DNA from: Bacteroidota bacterium
GTDB lineage: Bacteria > Bacteroidota > Bacteroidia > Flavobacteriales > Flavobacteriaceae
Direction: 5' to 3'
DNA: 64,000 nucleotides
NCBI GenBank assembly: GCA_023386585.1
Contig: JAEWJM010000012.1
Coordinates: forward strand, 1 to 64,000
The notes beneath the pieces were generated by a model. It was not told the origin of the DNA. It was given only the letters and a program-made list of their open reading frames with translations, and did not search any database. Positions 8,078 through 17,086 of this stretch are shown here, piece after piece. Numbering within the stretch: the stretch's first letter is position 1; every line of letters starts with the position of its first letter. A program made the position numbers and the translations under genes.

Positions 8078-10711
8078 ATGGCGATTCCCGCGCAATTTGA
8101 TGCAAAGACGATAGAAGAAAAATGGTATTCCTATTGGATGGAGCACAATTACTTTCGCTCCGTTCCCGATTCAAGAACTCCATATACTATTGTAATTCCG
8201 CCACCAAATGTGACAGGCGTTCTGCACATGGGCCACATGCTGAACAATACGATTCAGGATGTACTCATCCGCCGGGCGCGCCTTCGCGGATTCAATGCCT
8301 GCTGGGTTCCGGGCACCGACCACGCATCGATAGCGACTGAAGCAAAAGTCGTCGCAAAACTAAAATCGGAAGGAATCAACAAGAATGATCTTACTCGCAA
8401 AGAATTTCTTGATCATGCCTGGGATTGGACGCATAAGTATGGCGGGGTTATCCTGGAACAATTGAAAAAGCTCGGCGCTTCCTGCGATTGGGAGCGGACG
8501 AAGTTCACCATGGACGACGAAATGTCGCAATCGGTGATCAGGACCTTTGTCGACCTTTACAATAAAGGAATGATCTATCGCGGTTACCGGATGGTCAACT
8601 GGGATCCGGAAGCGAAAACCACCTTATCGGATGAAGAAGTGATTTATGAGGAACGGCAAGGCAAACTCTACTACGTCAACTACAAAATCGTAGGAACTGA
8701 TGAATATCTTACGGTTGCGACTACACGACCTGAGACCATTTTGGGCGACACCGCGATTTGCATCAACCCGAACGATCCGCGGCATTCGCATTTGAAAGGG
8801 AAGCATGTAATCGTTCCGATCGCAAATCGGGAAATTCCTGTGATCGAAGATGAATATGTTGATGTTGAATTCGGTACCGGATGCCTGAAAGTGACGCCGG
8901 CGCATGATGTGAACGATAAAGCGCTCGGGGAAAAACACAACCTTCCGATCATCGATATATTTAACGAAGATGCGACGCTCAATTCGAACGGATTGCATTA
9001 TCAGGGTAAGGACAGGTTTGTCGTGCGTGATGAAATTGCGAACGAACTTCAGGCTTTGGGCGCATTGAACAAGACGGAAATCCATACGAATAAAGTCGGC
9101 ACCTCCGAACGTACCAAAGCAGTCATTGAGCCGCGCCTTTCAGACCAATGGTTTTTGAAAATGGAGGATTTGGTGAAGCCTGCGATTAAAGCCGTACTCG
9201 AAGACGACGAGGTGAAATTGCATCCGAAACGATTTGAGAATACTTACCGCCACTGGCTTTAAAATATACGCGACTGGAATATTTCGCGCCAGCTTTGGTG
9301 GGGACAACAGATTCCGGCGTTTTATTATGGTGATGGCGAAAATGATTTTGTGGTTGCCGAGAATTCGCAATCGGCTCTTGCAGCTGCGCGTGAGAAAACG
9401 GGCAATGCGAATCTGGCTGAAGCCGATTTGAAACAGGATCCTGACACGCTTGATACTTGGTTTTCAGCGTGGTTATGGCCAATATCGGTTTTTAATGGAA
9501 TACTTGAGCCGGAAAATCCGGAATTTAAATATTATTATCCGACAAACGATCTCGTAACCGGACCGGACATTTTGTTTTTTTGGGTTGCAAGGATGATTTT
9601 TGCGGGATACGAATACACCGGAAAACGGCCGTTTGAAAACGTTTACCTGACCGGATTGGTTCGCGACAAGCAACGCCGCAAAATGTCGAAATCACTTGGG
9701 AATTCACCCGAGCCATTGGAATTGATCGAGCGTTTTGGCGCTGACGGTGTGCGAGTGGGATTGCTTCTTAGCGCATCGGCAGGGAATGACATCATGTTTG
9801 ACGAGGAACTATGCGCGCAGGGAAAAGCATTCTCGCATAAGATATGGAATGCCTTCCGGTTAATAAAAGGATGGGAAGTGTCTTCTGATATCCAACAACC
9901 TGAATCGGCAGCGGCCGCCATCGAATGGTACGAAGCAAGGCTGCAGCAATCGCTTGTGGAAATCGATACTCATTTTGAAAAATACCGAATTTCAGATGCC
10001 TTGATGGCAATTTATAAGTTGGTTTGGGACGATTTCTGTTCATGGTTTCTTGAGATGATCAAGCCGGGTTATCAGCAACCGATTGATGCAACCACATACC
10101 GCAAGGCAATAGAAATGTTGGAGTCGAACCTGAAGCTGCTTCATCCTTTCATGCCTTTCCTGACTGAAGAAATTTGGCAATTGATAACCGACAGAAAACC
10201 CGAAGAGGCACTGATTATTTCATCGTGGCCAACCGTCAAGCAGTTTGATGCAAAACTCATTGAAGATTTTTCAACCGCAATGGAGGTGATTTCCGGAATT
10301 CGTAACATCCGAAAAGATAAAAATATTCCGTTTCGCGATGCCGTTACGATGAAGGTGGTTAAAAGCGGTACATCGGCTTCGAAATTTGATTCCGTAATCA
10401 GCAAGCTCGGCAATGTTTCAGAGATCTCGTATGTCGGTGAAAAAGTGAACGGTGCGCTTTCGTTCCGCGTCAACTCAGATGAATATTTTATCCCGATTTC
10501 GGGAGCGGTCAATATTGATGAAGAAATTGCCAAAATGACGGAAGAACTCAATTATACCAAAGGCTTCCTTAAATCGGTACAGTCGAAGCTTTCCAACGAG
10601 AAGTTCGTTTCGGGTGCGCCGGAAAATGTAATTGCAAACGAACGCAAGAAAGAATCGGATGCGCTTGCCAAGATTGCAACTTTAGAACAAAGCATAAATA
10701 GCCTGAAATAA
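8078..10711 (+). pseudogene. valS: Valyl-tRNA synthetase interrupted by an in-frame TAA
   Basis: Valyl-tRNA synthetase charges tRNA-Val and is essential. The reading frame from ATG 8078 to 10711 gives 877 codons, the expected length. The class I motifs are present: HMGHM in PPNVTGVLHMGHM (about 50-54) and KMSKS (535-539). The editing-domain region, the anticodon-binding domain and the C-terminal coiled coil (TLEQSINSLK) are also there. Codon 395 (9260-9262) is TAA where the family has Glu in the stretch RHWL-E-NIRDWNISRQLWW; one base change from GAA explains it, and the frame continues unbroken on both sides. Read as written, the protein would stop before the second half of the catalytic domain. 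A sequencing or assembly error is the first suspect, since no second valS is visible here. The start at 8078 is preferred over a TTG at 8024. Confidence 0.9.
9260..9262 (+). other. Premature TAA within valS
   Basis: The codon TAA sits between CTT (Leu) and AAT (Asn). Both flanks translate in the same frame into conserved valyl-tRNA synthetase sequence, so this is a substitution and not a frameshift. TAA is used as a normal stop by neighbouring genes, for example at the end of the PDZ protease and valS itself, so a reassigned code is not a likely explanation. Confidence 0.92.
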
Positions 10712-10713
10712 AA

Positions 10714-10733
10714 AATCCCGGTCTTCCGGGATT
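10714..10733. terminator. Terminator between valS and the superoxide dismutase gene
   Basis: AATCCCGG / CCGGGATT 8-bp stem with a TCTT loop, three bases after the valS stop. It lies between two convergent genes and has A-rich and T-rich flanks. Confidence 0.82.
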
Positions 10734-10745
10734 CTTGTTTAAACT

Positions 10746-11516
10746 TCAATTGTATTTTTTGGCGAGTGCTTCCTCGTATCGCGTGGCGACCTTGTTCCAG
10801 TCGACAACCTTGAAAAACGCATCAATATAGCGGCGTCTCTTGTACTGGTAATTCAGGTAATACGCATGTTCCCAAATATCGAGTGCCAAAATGGGCGTGC
10901 CTGAAACGGCCGATTGTGGCATTAAGGGATTGTCCTGATTCGGCGTACTGGTAACCATTAATTTTCCTGATCGGTCAACTACAAGCCAAGCCCAGCCCGA
11001 TCCGAACTGTTTCTCAGCGGCATCTGAAAATGTCGCCTGTAGCGCTTCAAGTGAACCAAAATCGCGCTCGATTATAGCCGACAAAGTATCGTTGGGCTTG
11101 TTTCCTTTCGGAGCCATACTTTCCCAGAAAAGATTGTGGTTATAGTATCCGCCTGCATTATTCCGAAGTGCGGCGTTGCTCATATCCATTTTCCGCAGGA
11201 TTTCCTCGATCCTCAGTGACGCAAGCTCCGTTCCCTGGATCAGCCGGTTCAGATTGTTGGTATAGGTAAGGTAATGTTTTGAATAATGTATTTCCATTGT
11301 GCGCGCGTCAATGTGCGGCGAAAGCGCATCGTATGCATAGGGAAGTACCATCATTTCGAATGTCCCCGGATCGGCTTTAACGTCTTCCGGATTACCCAAT
11401 GCGATTTTTTCTTCGGCTGTCGGCAGCGGAACCTCGACAACTTCGGTCAGCTTTTTATCGTTACATGATACAACTGTCGCAACCACGAGTAAAAGAAGGA
11501 AATGTTTAATGTTCAT
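10746..11516 (-). CDS. Fe/Mn superoxide dismutase, predicted lipoprotein
   Basis: The 256-residue protein has a lipoprotein signal peptide (lipobox ending at C18, TVVSC) and then an acidic linker before a full Fe/Mn superoxide dismutase. Metal ligands by alignment from memory are H77 (MEIHYSKHY), H127 (GGYYNHNLFW), D213 and H217 (LALDIWEHAYYLNY). It should dismutate superoxide to peroxide and oxygen while anchored to an envelope membrane, unlike the usual cytosolic SodA/SodB. The metal cannot be assigned with confidence. It is the last gene of an operon LUD-cdsA-psd-ACBP-SOD; its ATG overlaps the ACBP stop by 4 nt (ATGA), which suggests translational coupling. Confidence 0.9.
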   Translation of the reverse strand: MNIKHFLLLLVVATVVSCNDKKLTEVVEVPLPTAEEKIALGNPEDVKADPGTFEMMVLPYAYDALSPHIDARTMEIHYSKHYLTYTNNLNRLIQGTELASLRIEEILRKMDMSNAALRNNAGGYYNHNLFWESMAPKGNKPNDTLSAIIERDFGSLEALQATFSDAAEKQFGSGWAWLVVDRSGKLMVTSTPNQDNPLMPQSAVSGTPILALDIWEHAYYLNYQYKRRRYIDAFFKVVDWNKVATRYEEALAKKYN

Positions 11517-11785
11517 CCTTGTTCGTTTTTCAATGAATCAATCAGTGAAATGTATTGTTCCTTTGCTTCGTCGATCGTAAAATGGCTGATTTGCATCCAG
11601 GCGTTGGTCTTGAATGCGTCTCGGAGGTCGTACCCGGATGATTGTGCGGGCCTGCTTCCGTACGTGGCTTGTTTGTAGAATGCATACAATCGGAGTTGGA
11701 CGTCCTGCGGCAGTGCCGATTGTGACATTCCGGAAGCTATTTCAACCGCTTCGTTAAACCGTGTATCCAGATCTTTTTCAGGCAT
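11513..11785 (-). CDS. Acyl-CoA-binding protein (ACBP)
   Basis: A 90-residue cytosolic four-helix acyl-CoA-binding protein. The family signature LRLYAFYKQATYGS is present, with W and K residues further on (KTNAWMQISHFTIDEAKEQYISLID) as in acyl-CoA-binding proteins. It should carry long-chain acyl-CoA esters. I chose the ATG at 11785 because it fits family length and overlaps the end of psd by 8 nt; an upstream in-frame start would lie deeper within psd. Its place between phosphatidylserine decarboxylase and a lipoprotein dismutase makes sense for a lipid-synthesis operon. Confidence 0.88.
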   Translation of the reverse strand: MPEKDLDTRFNEAVEIASGMSQSALPQDVQLRLYAFYKQATYGSRPAQSSGYDLRDAFKTNAWMQISHFTIDEAKEQYISLIDSLKNEQG

Positions 11786-12440
11786 CGCTTTTCTTCGCAA
11801 TTATTGTTTTCCCGCCAATTGCTTTTTGTCCAAGTTTCACATCGATTTCTGTTCCTAAGGGGAGAAAGATATCGACCCTTGAGCCAAATTTTATAAATCC
11901 GGCATCTTCACCCTGCACGACACGCATTCCTTCCTTGGCATAATTTACAATTCTTTTTGCAAGTGCGCCGGCAATCTGTCGGTAAAGAATTTCACCAAAT
12001 ATGCGGTTTTCGACAACAACCGTGGTGCGTTCGTTTTCGGTGCTTGATTTTGGATGCCAGGCAACCAGGAATTTCCCTGGATGATATTTGCTGAATTTGA
12101 CAATGCCGTTAACCGGATATCGGGTCACGTGCACGTTTATAGGCGACATAAAGATGGAAACCTGCAATCTTTTTTCGTTAAAATACTCCGGTTCAAAGAC
12201 TTCTTCAATTACCACCACTTTCCCGTCCACTGGAGCAATTACCTGAAAGTCGTGCGAATTGACAGCGCGTTTTGGGTTCCTGAAAAACTGCAGTACGAGT
12301 AAGAGCATGAGAACGGTGATAACCTGGACGGTCTTTCGGATCCAGAAGTAATCCTGCAGAAAGTGCTCTGACAGCATCAGAATCACGACGACGAGCGTAG
12401 TTGAAATCAGTATGATCTTTCCGCCTTCTTTATGAAACAT
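11778..12440 (-). CDS. psd: Phosphatidylserine decarboxylase proenzyme, short type
   Basis: The enzyme makes phosphatidylethanolamine from phosphatidylserine at the inner membrane with a pyruvoyl group formed by self-cleavage. The 220-residue length matches the short Psd family. Two hydrophobic segments occupy the first 55 residues, then FFRNPKR begins the catalytic part. The cleavage site is G186-S187 in FIKFGSRVD, close to the C-terminus as expected. The start at 12440 gives MFHKEGGK, typical of the family. The gene overlaps the end of cdsA by 11 nt and ACBP by 8 nt, so it is firmly within the lipid operon and follows CdsA in the same pathway. Confidence 0.93.
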   Translation of the reverse strand: MFHKEGGKIILISTTLVVVILMLSEHFLQDYFWIRKTVQVITVLMLLLVLQFFRNPKRAVNSHDFQVIAPVDGKVVVIEEVFEPEYFNEKRLQVSIFMSPINVHVTRYPVNGIVKFSKYHPGKFLVAWHPKSSTENERTTVVVENRIFGEILYRQIAGALAKRIVNYAKEGMRVVQGEDAGFIKFGSRVDIFLPLGTEIDVKLGQKAIGGKTIIAKKSDA

Positions 12441-13242
12441 ATTGTAAAATTTGGTAGAACAAAAGTACGAAAGGTGTTGCAAATATTACGCTGTCAAGCC
12501 GGTCAAGTATTCCGCCATGGCCTGGCATCAGCGATCCGCTGTCTTTAACGGCTGCAACGCGCTTGAATTTAGATTCGACAAGATCGCCGATCGTTCCCGT
12601 GACCGAAATCAGGATCGCCGTAACAATCCAGATCCAAACCGGCTCATAAACATAATACCAAGCAGCAAGCGATGCAAACAGGATCGCAAACCCGGCGCCG
12701 CCAATAAATCCTTCAACAGTTTTCTTCGGTGAAATACGCTCGTAAAGTTTTGTACGCCCGGCGAGCTTTCCGACCACAAATGCAAAGGTGTCATTTGCCC
12801 AGAAGATCACAAAAATGCTCATCATGATTTCCGGCTGGTAAAGGCCGTATTCGTTACTTTGAAACGGGATTTTAGTCAGCAAAACGAATGGCAGAATGAC
12901 GTAACCGATCAGGAATATATAACGGGAAACCTGGTCCCGCGGCAACGGTTCGTTGGTAAAGAGGAAGATCATGCACCGGAACGAAACGAATAGCGTTGCG
13001 ACAAGCAGCAAAATCGTCGTAATGTCCGTTATTGGGAAAAACGCAAATAATGAATAGGCTGCAGACGCAATTATGACAGGAATGACCTTTTTGATTTGGA
13101 TCAGGTCACAGAATTCGAGCACGGCGATTATCAGGAAAATTCCAAAAAGCAGCAAGAATGTGTATGAGGAGTAAAATATCGAAATTGTCAATAGGATAAT
13201 GTAAACCAATCCCGACAAAGATCTCGTTAGGGTTTCGCGCAT
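12430..13242 (-). CDS. cdsA: Phosphatidate cytidylyltransferase
   Basis: CdsA makes CDP-diacylglycerol from phosphatidic acid and CTP, the branch point for membrane phospholipids. The 270-residue protein has about seven hydrophobic helices. It carries the family motifs SPKKTVEGFIGG and, near the C-terminus, GDLVESKFKRVAAVKDSG followed by MPGHGGILDRLDS. I chose ATG 13242 because it gives the usual membrane start (MRETLTRSLSGLVY) and lies one base after the LUD gene stop; a longer reading would run into the LUD gene. It is upstream of and overlapping psd, so two consecutive phospholipid steps are co-expressed. Confidence 0.93.
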   Translation of the reverse strand: MRETLTRSLSGLVYIILLTISIFYSSYTFLLLFGIFLIIAVLEFCDLIQIKKVIPVIIASAAYSLFAFFPITDITTILLLVATLFVSFRCMIFLFTNEPLPRDQVSRYIFLIGYVILPFVLLTKIPFQSNEYGLYQPEIMMSIFVIFWANDTFAFVVGKLAGRTKLYERISPKKTVEGFIGGAGFAILFASLAAWYYVYEPVWIWIVTAILISVTGTIGDLVESKFKRVAAVKDSGSLMPGHGGILDRLDSVIFATPFVLLFYQILQYVS

Positions 13243-13243
13243 G

Positions 13244-13846
13244 CTACAGGTCTTCCAGAAGCAACAGATAAAGATTTTTCGCGGCACTTCCGTACTGAAG
13301 GAAATCCTCATCTTTGGCTTTCTCGAAATATTTTATTGTAGTAATATTTGTTGGATACTCCTTCTCGTATTTCTTCTTGATAACCCTTAAGCCGTCGCTT
13401 TTGCTTTCCAGAATCTGGCTGGTCGTAGCAAGGATTACAATATTTGCAGGAAGTTCGTTAGGTTTGTTTTGTTTGATCTGATTTGAAGAAAAAAGTACGG
13501 AACCTTCGTCAGCAATCAGATTTTCGCAGGTTGCGAGCAGGAACTTAGGGTTCGTAGGTTTCGTGTAATTGAGCTTATTCTCTTCAAGCATCGAGAATAA
13601 CTTGGGCTCGAAGCAAACGGCTTCACTTTCAAACCAATCGTTTTCTTCCAGGATGTTCTCGAACTGCTCCTTCACTTCGTCGAGGTTTTCGCAATAGAGG
13701 AATTTGCCTCCGTTTTTCTTGAAGTTAAAGGTAAATTTCTCATCGACAGGTGCCGAGATATGCGATTGCAGGTTGTTCAATTCATTCTGATTCTCCTCAC
13801 CTGAAGATTCATTTCCGCTCCCAAAAAATTTCCTGAAAAGACTCAT
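13244..13846 (-). CDS. LUD domain protein (LutC/YkgG-like)
   Basis: A 200-residue protein resembling the LUD domain (LutC/YkgG family) that flavobacteria commonly carry next to ftsH. Recognisable parts are the N-terminal MSLFRKFFG, CENLIADEGSVLFSS (the conserved core found in LutC-like proteins) and the C-terminal LLLEDL. LutC takes part in lactate utilisation in other bacteria, but the stand-alone flavobacterial version has no LutA/LutB partners here and its function is unknown. It is the first gene of the LUD-cdsA-psd-ACBP-SOD operon, one base from cdsA, and sits after a strong terminator that separates it from ftsH. Confidence 0.8.
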   Translation of the reverse strand: MSLFRKFFGSGNESSGEENQNELNNLQSHISAPVDEKFTFNFKKNGGKFLYCENLDEVKEQFENILEENDWFESEAVCFEPKLFSMLEENKLNYTKPTNPKFLLATCENLIADEGSVLFSSNQIKQNKPNELPANIVILATTSQILESKSDGLRVIKKKYEKEYPTNITTIKYFEKAKDEDFLQYGSAAKNLYLLLLEDL

Positions 13847-13890
13847 ATAGTGGCTGGCTTTAGTTCATGCCTCAAATCATCCAAAGATAA

Positions 13891-13929
13891 AAAAATCTTA
13901 ATTCAAAACGGTATTGAATTAAGATTTTT
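13891..13929 (-). terminator. Terminator after ftsH
   Basis: Perfect 16-bp stem AAAAATCTTAATTCAA / TTGAATTAAGATTTTT with a 7-nt loop. It lies 20 bases after the ftsH stop and ends the rsfS-ftsH transcript before the LUD operon. Confidence 0.85.
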
Positions 13930-13949
13930 GGTTAAAAAGAAAAGTCGCT

Positions 13950-15881
13950 TTACAGCGAAGTTTCCGGCTGTAAGTTCTTGTCGAACGGCCGCTTCCCGAA
14001 GATAGCTTCAAGGTCATCCTTAAAGATTACCTCCTTGTCGATCAGGATGTCAGCCAATTGATGAAGTTTGTCTTTGTTGTCTTCCAGGATTGCGATAGCG
14101 CGCTGGTACTGGCTTTCGATCAATGCTGAAATCTCGCGGTCGATGATCATTGCCGTTTCTTCGGAGTATGGTTTTGAAAAACTGTACTCATTTTGGCCGC
14201 TCGAATCATAATAGGTTACATTTCCTATCTTATCGTTGAGGCCGTATATGGTTACCATCGCACGCGCCTGCTTCGACACTTTTTCCAGATCGCTAAGCGC
14301 ACCCGTCGAAATTCGGTCGAACGTTACTTTTTCGGCAGCACGGCCGCCCATTGTAGCACACATTTCGTCGAGCATCTGGTCGGGCCGTACAATCAGCCTT
14401 TCCTCAGGAAGATACCATGCCGCTCCCAGACTTTGCCCGCGCGGAACAATGGTTACTTTTACTAACGGCGCTGCATGTTCGAGCATCCAGCTCACGGTTG
14501 CATGGCCCGCTTCGTGTATTGCGATTGCTTTCTTTTCTTCCGGTGTGACGATCTTGTTTTTCTTTTCAAGTCCACCAACAATACGATCTACCGCATCAAG
14601 AAAATCTTGTTTGTCAACGGCTGGTTTGTCTTGCCTTGCAGCTATCAATGCCGCTTCGTTGCAGACGTTTGCGATGTCGGCACCCGAAAATCCGGGAGTC
14701 TGTTTGGCGAGGAAATCAGTATCGAGGTCGGTTACTTTTTTAAGTGGCGCAAGGTGGACTTCAAATATCTCCTTACGCTCGCGAACGTCGGGCAGGTCTA
14801 CGAAAATCTGCCTGTCAAATCGTCCGGCACGCATCAGCGCTTTGTCGAGTACGTCCGCGCGGTTCGTCGCCGCAAGTACGATTACATTCGAATTGGTGCC
14901 AAAGCCATCCATTTCGGTAAGAAGCTGGTTCAGTGTGTTTTCGCGTTCGTCATTTGAACCCGAAATATTGTTTTTTCCTCGGGCACGTCCCACGGCATCG
15001 ATTTCATCAATAAAGATTATTGCCGGTGATTTCTCTTTTGCCTGTTTGAAAAGGTCTCGAACTCTTGAGGCACCGACACCGACAAACATTTCAACGAAAT
15101 CGGATCCGGATAATGAAAAGAACGGAACCCGGGCTTCGCCGGCGACAGCTTTTGCGAGAAGCGTTTTCCCGGTTCCAGGCGGTCCGACAAGCAGCGCGCC
15201 TTTTGGGATCTTACCTCCGAGATTCGTATATTTTTCAGGGTTTTTCAAAAACTCGACGATTTCCTGGATTTCTTCCTTGGCGCCTTCGAGTCCGGCCACG
15301 TCTTTAAACGTAGTCTTGATGTCGGTTTTTTCGTCAAATAGGCGTGCTTTCGATTTCCCGATGTTGAATATCTGGCCTCCGGCGCCACCGCCAGCACCGC
15401 CCGACATCCTGCGCATGATGAAGATCCATACGGCAATGATGATAATTATCGGAAGCAGGCTTAGGAAAATGTCTGTCCAATTGTTCTTCGGAAGAAAATT
15501 AAATTCCTTAAGCTTATGATCTTTAACCGCCTGTTCCAGTTTTTGCTGGAAAATCTGGTCGTTTCCGATGTCAAAAGTATAATGCGGGCCCTTATTTGGA
15601 TTGTTCATCAAATCGCGGGCAACCGCTTTATGCTCGGGAAGGCGAAGCGCTTCCGGAGTTAGATATACTTCGGCTTCGGTCTTATTGTAGATGATTACTT
15701 TTGAAACATCGCCACGCTCAAGATATACATTGAACTTCGACGACGACGTCTTGGAAGGTTCCTGGAATGTCGAACCTCCGGTAATAAAGCTGATGAACAG
15801 GAAAATCAATATGATTCCACCGTAAATGAGCCATGGGCTGATCTTGAATTTATTCGGATTCGGATTATTATCTTTGGCCAT
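13950..15881 (-). CDS. ftsH: ATP-dependent zinc metalloprotease FtsH
   Basis: Membrane-anchored AAA+ protease of 643 residues that degrades misfolded membrane proteins and regulatory proteins. Visible parts: two transmembrane segments (about 18-34 and 138-157) flanking a periplasmic domain, a Gly-rich linker (159-169), Walker A GPPGTGKT (233-240), Walker B IIFIDEID (288-295), the second-region-of-homology arginines (RAGRFDRQ) and the zinc site HEAGH (456-460). The ATG at 15881 has an AAGGAG Shine-Dalgarno-like sequence 8 nt upstream; the TTG codon just before it was not used. It lies 16 bases after rsfS and is probably co-transcribed with it. Confidence 0.97.
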   Translation of the reverse strand: MAKDNNPNPNKFKISPWLIYGGIILIFLFISFITGGSTFQEPSKTSSSKFNVYLERGDVSKVIIYNKTEAEVYLTPEALRLPEHKAVARDLMNNPNKGPHYTFDIGNDQIFQQKLEQAVKDHKLKEFNFLPKNNWTDIFLSLLPIIIIIAVWIFIMRRMSGGAGGGAGGQIFNIGKSKARLFDEKTDIKTTFKDVAGLEGAKEEIQEIVEFLKNPEKYTNLGGKIPKGALLVGPPGTGKTLLAKAVAGEARVPFFSLSGSDFVEMFVGVGASRVRDLFKQAKEKSPAIIFIDEIDAVGRARGKNNISGSNDERENTLNQLLTEMDGFGTNSNVIVLAATNRADVLDKALMRAGRFDRQIFVDLPDVRERKEIFEVHLAPLKKVTDLDTDFLAKQTPGFSGADIANVCNEAALIAARQDKPAVDKQDFLDAVDRIVGGLEKKNKIVTPEEKKAIAIHEAGHATVSWMLEHAAPLVKVTIVPRGQSLGAAWYLPEERLIVRPDQMLDEMCATMGGRAAEKVTFDRISTGALSDLEKVSKQARAMVTIYGLNDKIGNVTYYDSSGQNEYSFSKPYSEETAMIIDREISALIESQYQRAIAILEDNKDKLHQLADILIDKEVIFKDDLEAIFGKRPFDKNLQPETSL

Positions 15882-15897
15882 CAAATGTTCTCCTTAT

Positions 15898-16269
15898 TTA
15901 GTATTTGTTCTGAATGGTAGTGATCTTTGCGTCACCCCACAAACTTTCTATATTATAATATTCCCGAATGTGCTTCTGGAACACATGCACGACAATATTG
16001 ACATAATCCATCAGCACCCATTCGGCATTGTCAGTGCCTTCAACGTGCCAAGGCTTGTCTTTTAATTCTTTTGAAACTGTTTTTTGGACTGAGTTAACAA
16101 TTGCGTTAACCTGTGTATTTGAACTTCCGTTGCAGATGATGAAATAATCGCAGACCGCTGTGTCTATTGCCCGCAAATCAAGAATATCAATATCATTTCC
16201 CTTAACTTCCTCTATTCCTTTGATGATGTTAGCAAGAAGGACATCATGGTTTGTTGCCTTTTTCGTCAT
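15898..16269 (-). CDS. rsfS: Ribosomal silencing factor RsfS
   Basis: A 123-residue RsfS/Iojap family protein that binds ribosomal protein uL14 and blocks subunit joining when nutrients are scarce. The signature is clear: GNDIDILDLRAIDTAVCDYFIICNGSSNTQV, then KPWHVEG and EWVLMDYVNIVVHVF. Family length is normal. Gene order rsfS-ftsH is typical of flavobacteria. A minus-strand -7 element (TAACTTTG, 16291-16298) sits 22 bases upstream. Confidence 0.95.
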   Translation of the reverse strand: MTKKATNHDVLLANIIKGIEEVKGNDIDILDLRAIDTAVCDYFIICNGSSNTQVNAIVNSVQKTVSKELKDKPWHVEGTDNAEWVLMDYVNIVVHVFQKHIREYYNIESLWGDAKITTIQNKY

Positions 16270-16290
16270 TTAAAATTTTTCAGTATTGCG

Positions 16291-16320
16291 CAAAGTTATC
16301 ATTTTTTGTGGTTAAATTTG
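16291..16320. promoter_or_regulatory. Divergent promoter region for rsfS-ftsH and birA
   Basis: The 73-nt gap holds two -7 elements facing apart: TAACTTTG on the minus strand (16298 down to 16291) for rsfS and TAAATTTG on the plus strand (16313-16320) for birA. Neither has a clear -33 TTG at the usual distance. Confidence 0.55.
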
Positions 16321-16342
16321 AACCTTAACATAAGATTAAAAA

Positions 16343-17086
16343 TTGTCTTTCAACAATTTCCGGACGCCCGTTGTCAAACTCGATGCCACTCCGTCAACCA
16401 ACGATTTTCTTAAGGAATTAGCCGCTCAAAACGAACTGGAAAATTTCACCGCAGTTACGGCAAAAAGCCAGACGAATGGCCGCGGACAAATGGGAGCAAC
16501 GTGGCAGGCCGAGGCAGGTAAAAACCTGACCATGAGCGTGTTTGTCCGAAATGCGGTACAATCGTACGGGCAACTTCCTGACCTCAGCATAGCCGTCGCG
16601 ATGTCGGTTTTTGATGTGTTTGCACCCAAGGTCCCAAAAGCATCTGTCAAATGGCCTAACGACATAATGTCAGATAACTTCAAAATTGGCGGGATCCTGA
16701 TCGAAAACAGCCTTGCGTCGGATGAGATTCGTTCGATTATCGGAATCGGGATCAACGTCAACCAAACCGACTTTGCCGGGCTACCGAAAGCTTCATCAAT
16801 TAAAGTTGTTTCCGGGTTAGAATACGATGTGGATGCATTCGCGGTCGAACTGATCGACTCACTTCAATTGCGGATAAAGGGGCTCTCGCAATCCCGCGAA
16901 CAATTGTGGACGGAATATCAATCGGTGTTATTTAGAAAAGGTGTTCCGATGGCATTCGAAGATCAGCAAAAGCGGCGCTTTATGGGTATTATCACCGGTG
17001 TCGCGCAGGACGGCCGGATCGAAGTTCGCCTCGAAGACGATTCGCTTCAGCTTTTCGGAATCCGCGAAATTGCGATGCTTTATTGA
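16343..17086 (+). CDS. birA: Biotin--[acetyl-CoA-carboxylase] ligase, catalytic type
   Basis: BirA attaches biotin to the carboxyl carrier protein of acetyl-CoA carboxylase. The 247-residue protein starts directly with the catalytic domain (LDATPSTNDFLK) and lacks the N-terminal DNA-binding domain of bifunctional BirA, so it should not act as a repressor. Motifs: TNGRGQMGATW (biotinyl-AMP loop), KWPNDIM and IGIGINVNQ. The start is a TTG at 16343; no in-frame ATG precedes the conserved catalytic start, and the -7 element at 16313 suits this position. The 3' end overlaps gldH tail to tail by 7 nt. Confidence 0.92.
   Translation: MSFNNFRTPVVKLDATPSTNDFLKELAAQNELENFTAVTAKSQTNGRGQMGATWQAEAGKNLTMSVFVRNAVQSYGQLPDLSIAVAMSVFDVFAPKVPKASVKWPNDIMSDNFKIGGILIENSLASDEIRSIIGIGINVNQTDFAGLPKASSIKVVSGLEYDVDAFAVELIDSLQLRIKGLSQSREQLWTEYQSVLFRKGVPMAFEDQQKRRFMGIITGVAQDGRIEVRLEDDSLQLFGIREIAMLY

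Noticed and set aside
8078..10711. Recoding or reassigned TAA as an explanation of the valS stop
   Set aside because: Neighbouring genes end normally with TAA, and no slippery site or structured element is apparent around 9260. A single-base error or mutation is simpler.
14236..15519. Open frame of 427 codons opposite ftsH
   Set aside because: The ftsH frame is unambiguous. The opposite frame is Ser/Arg/Pro-rich shadow sequence with no family pattern.
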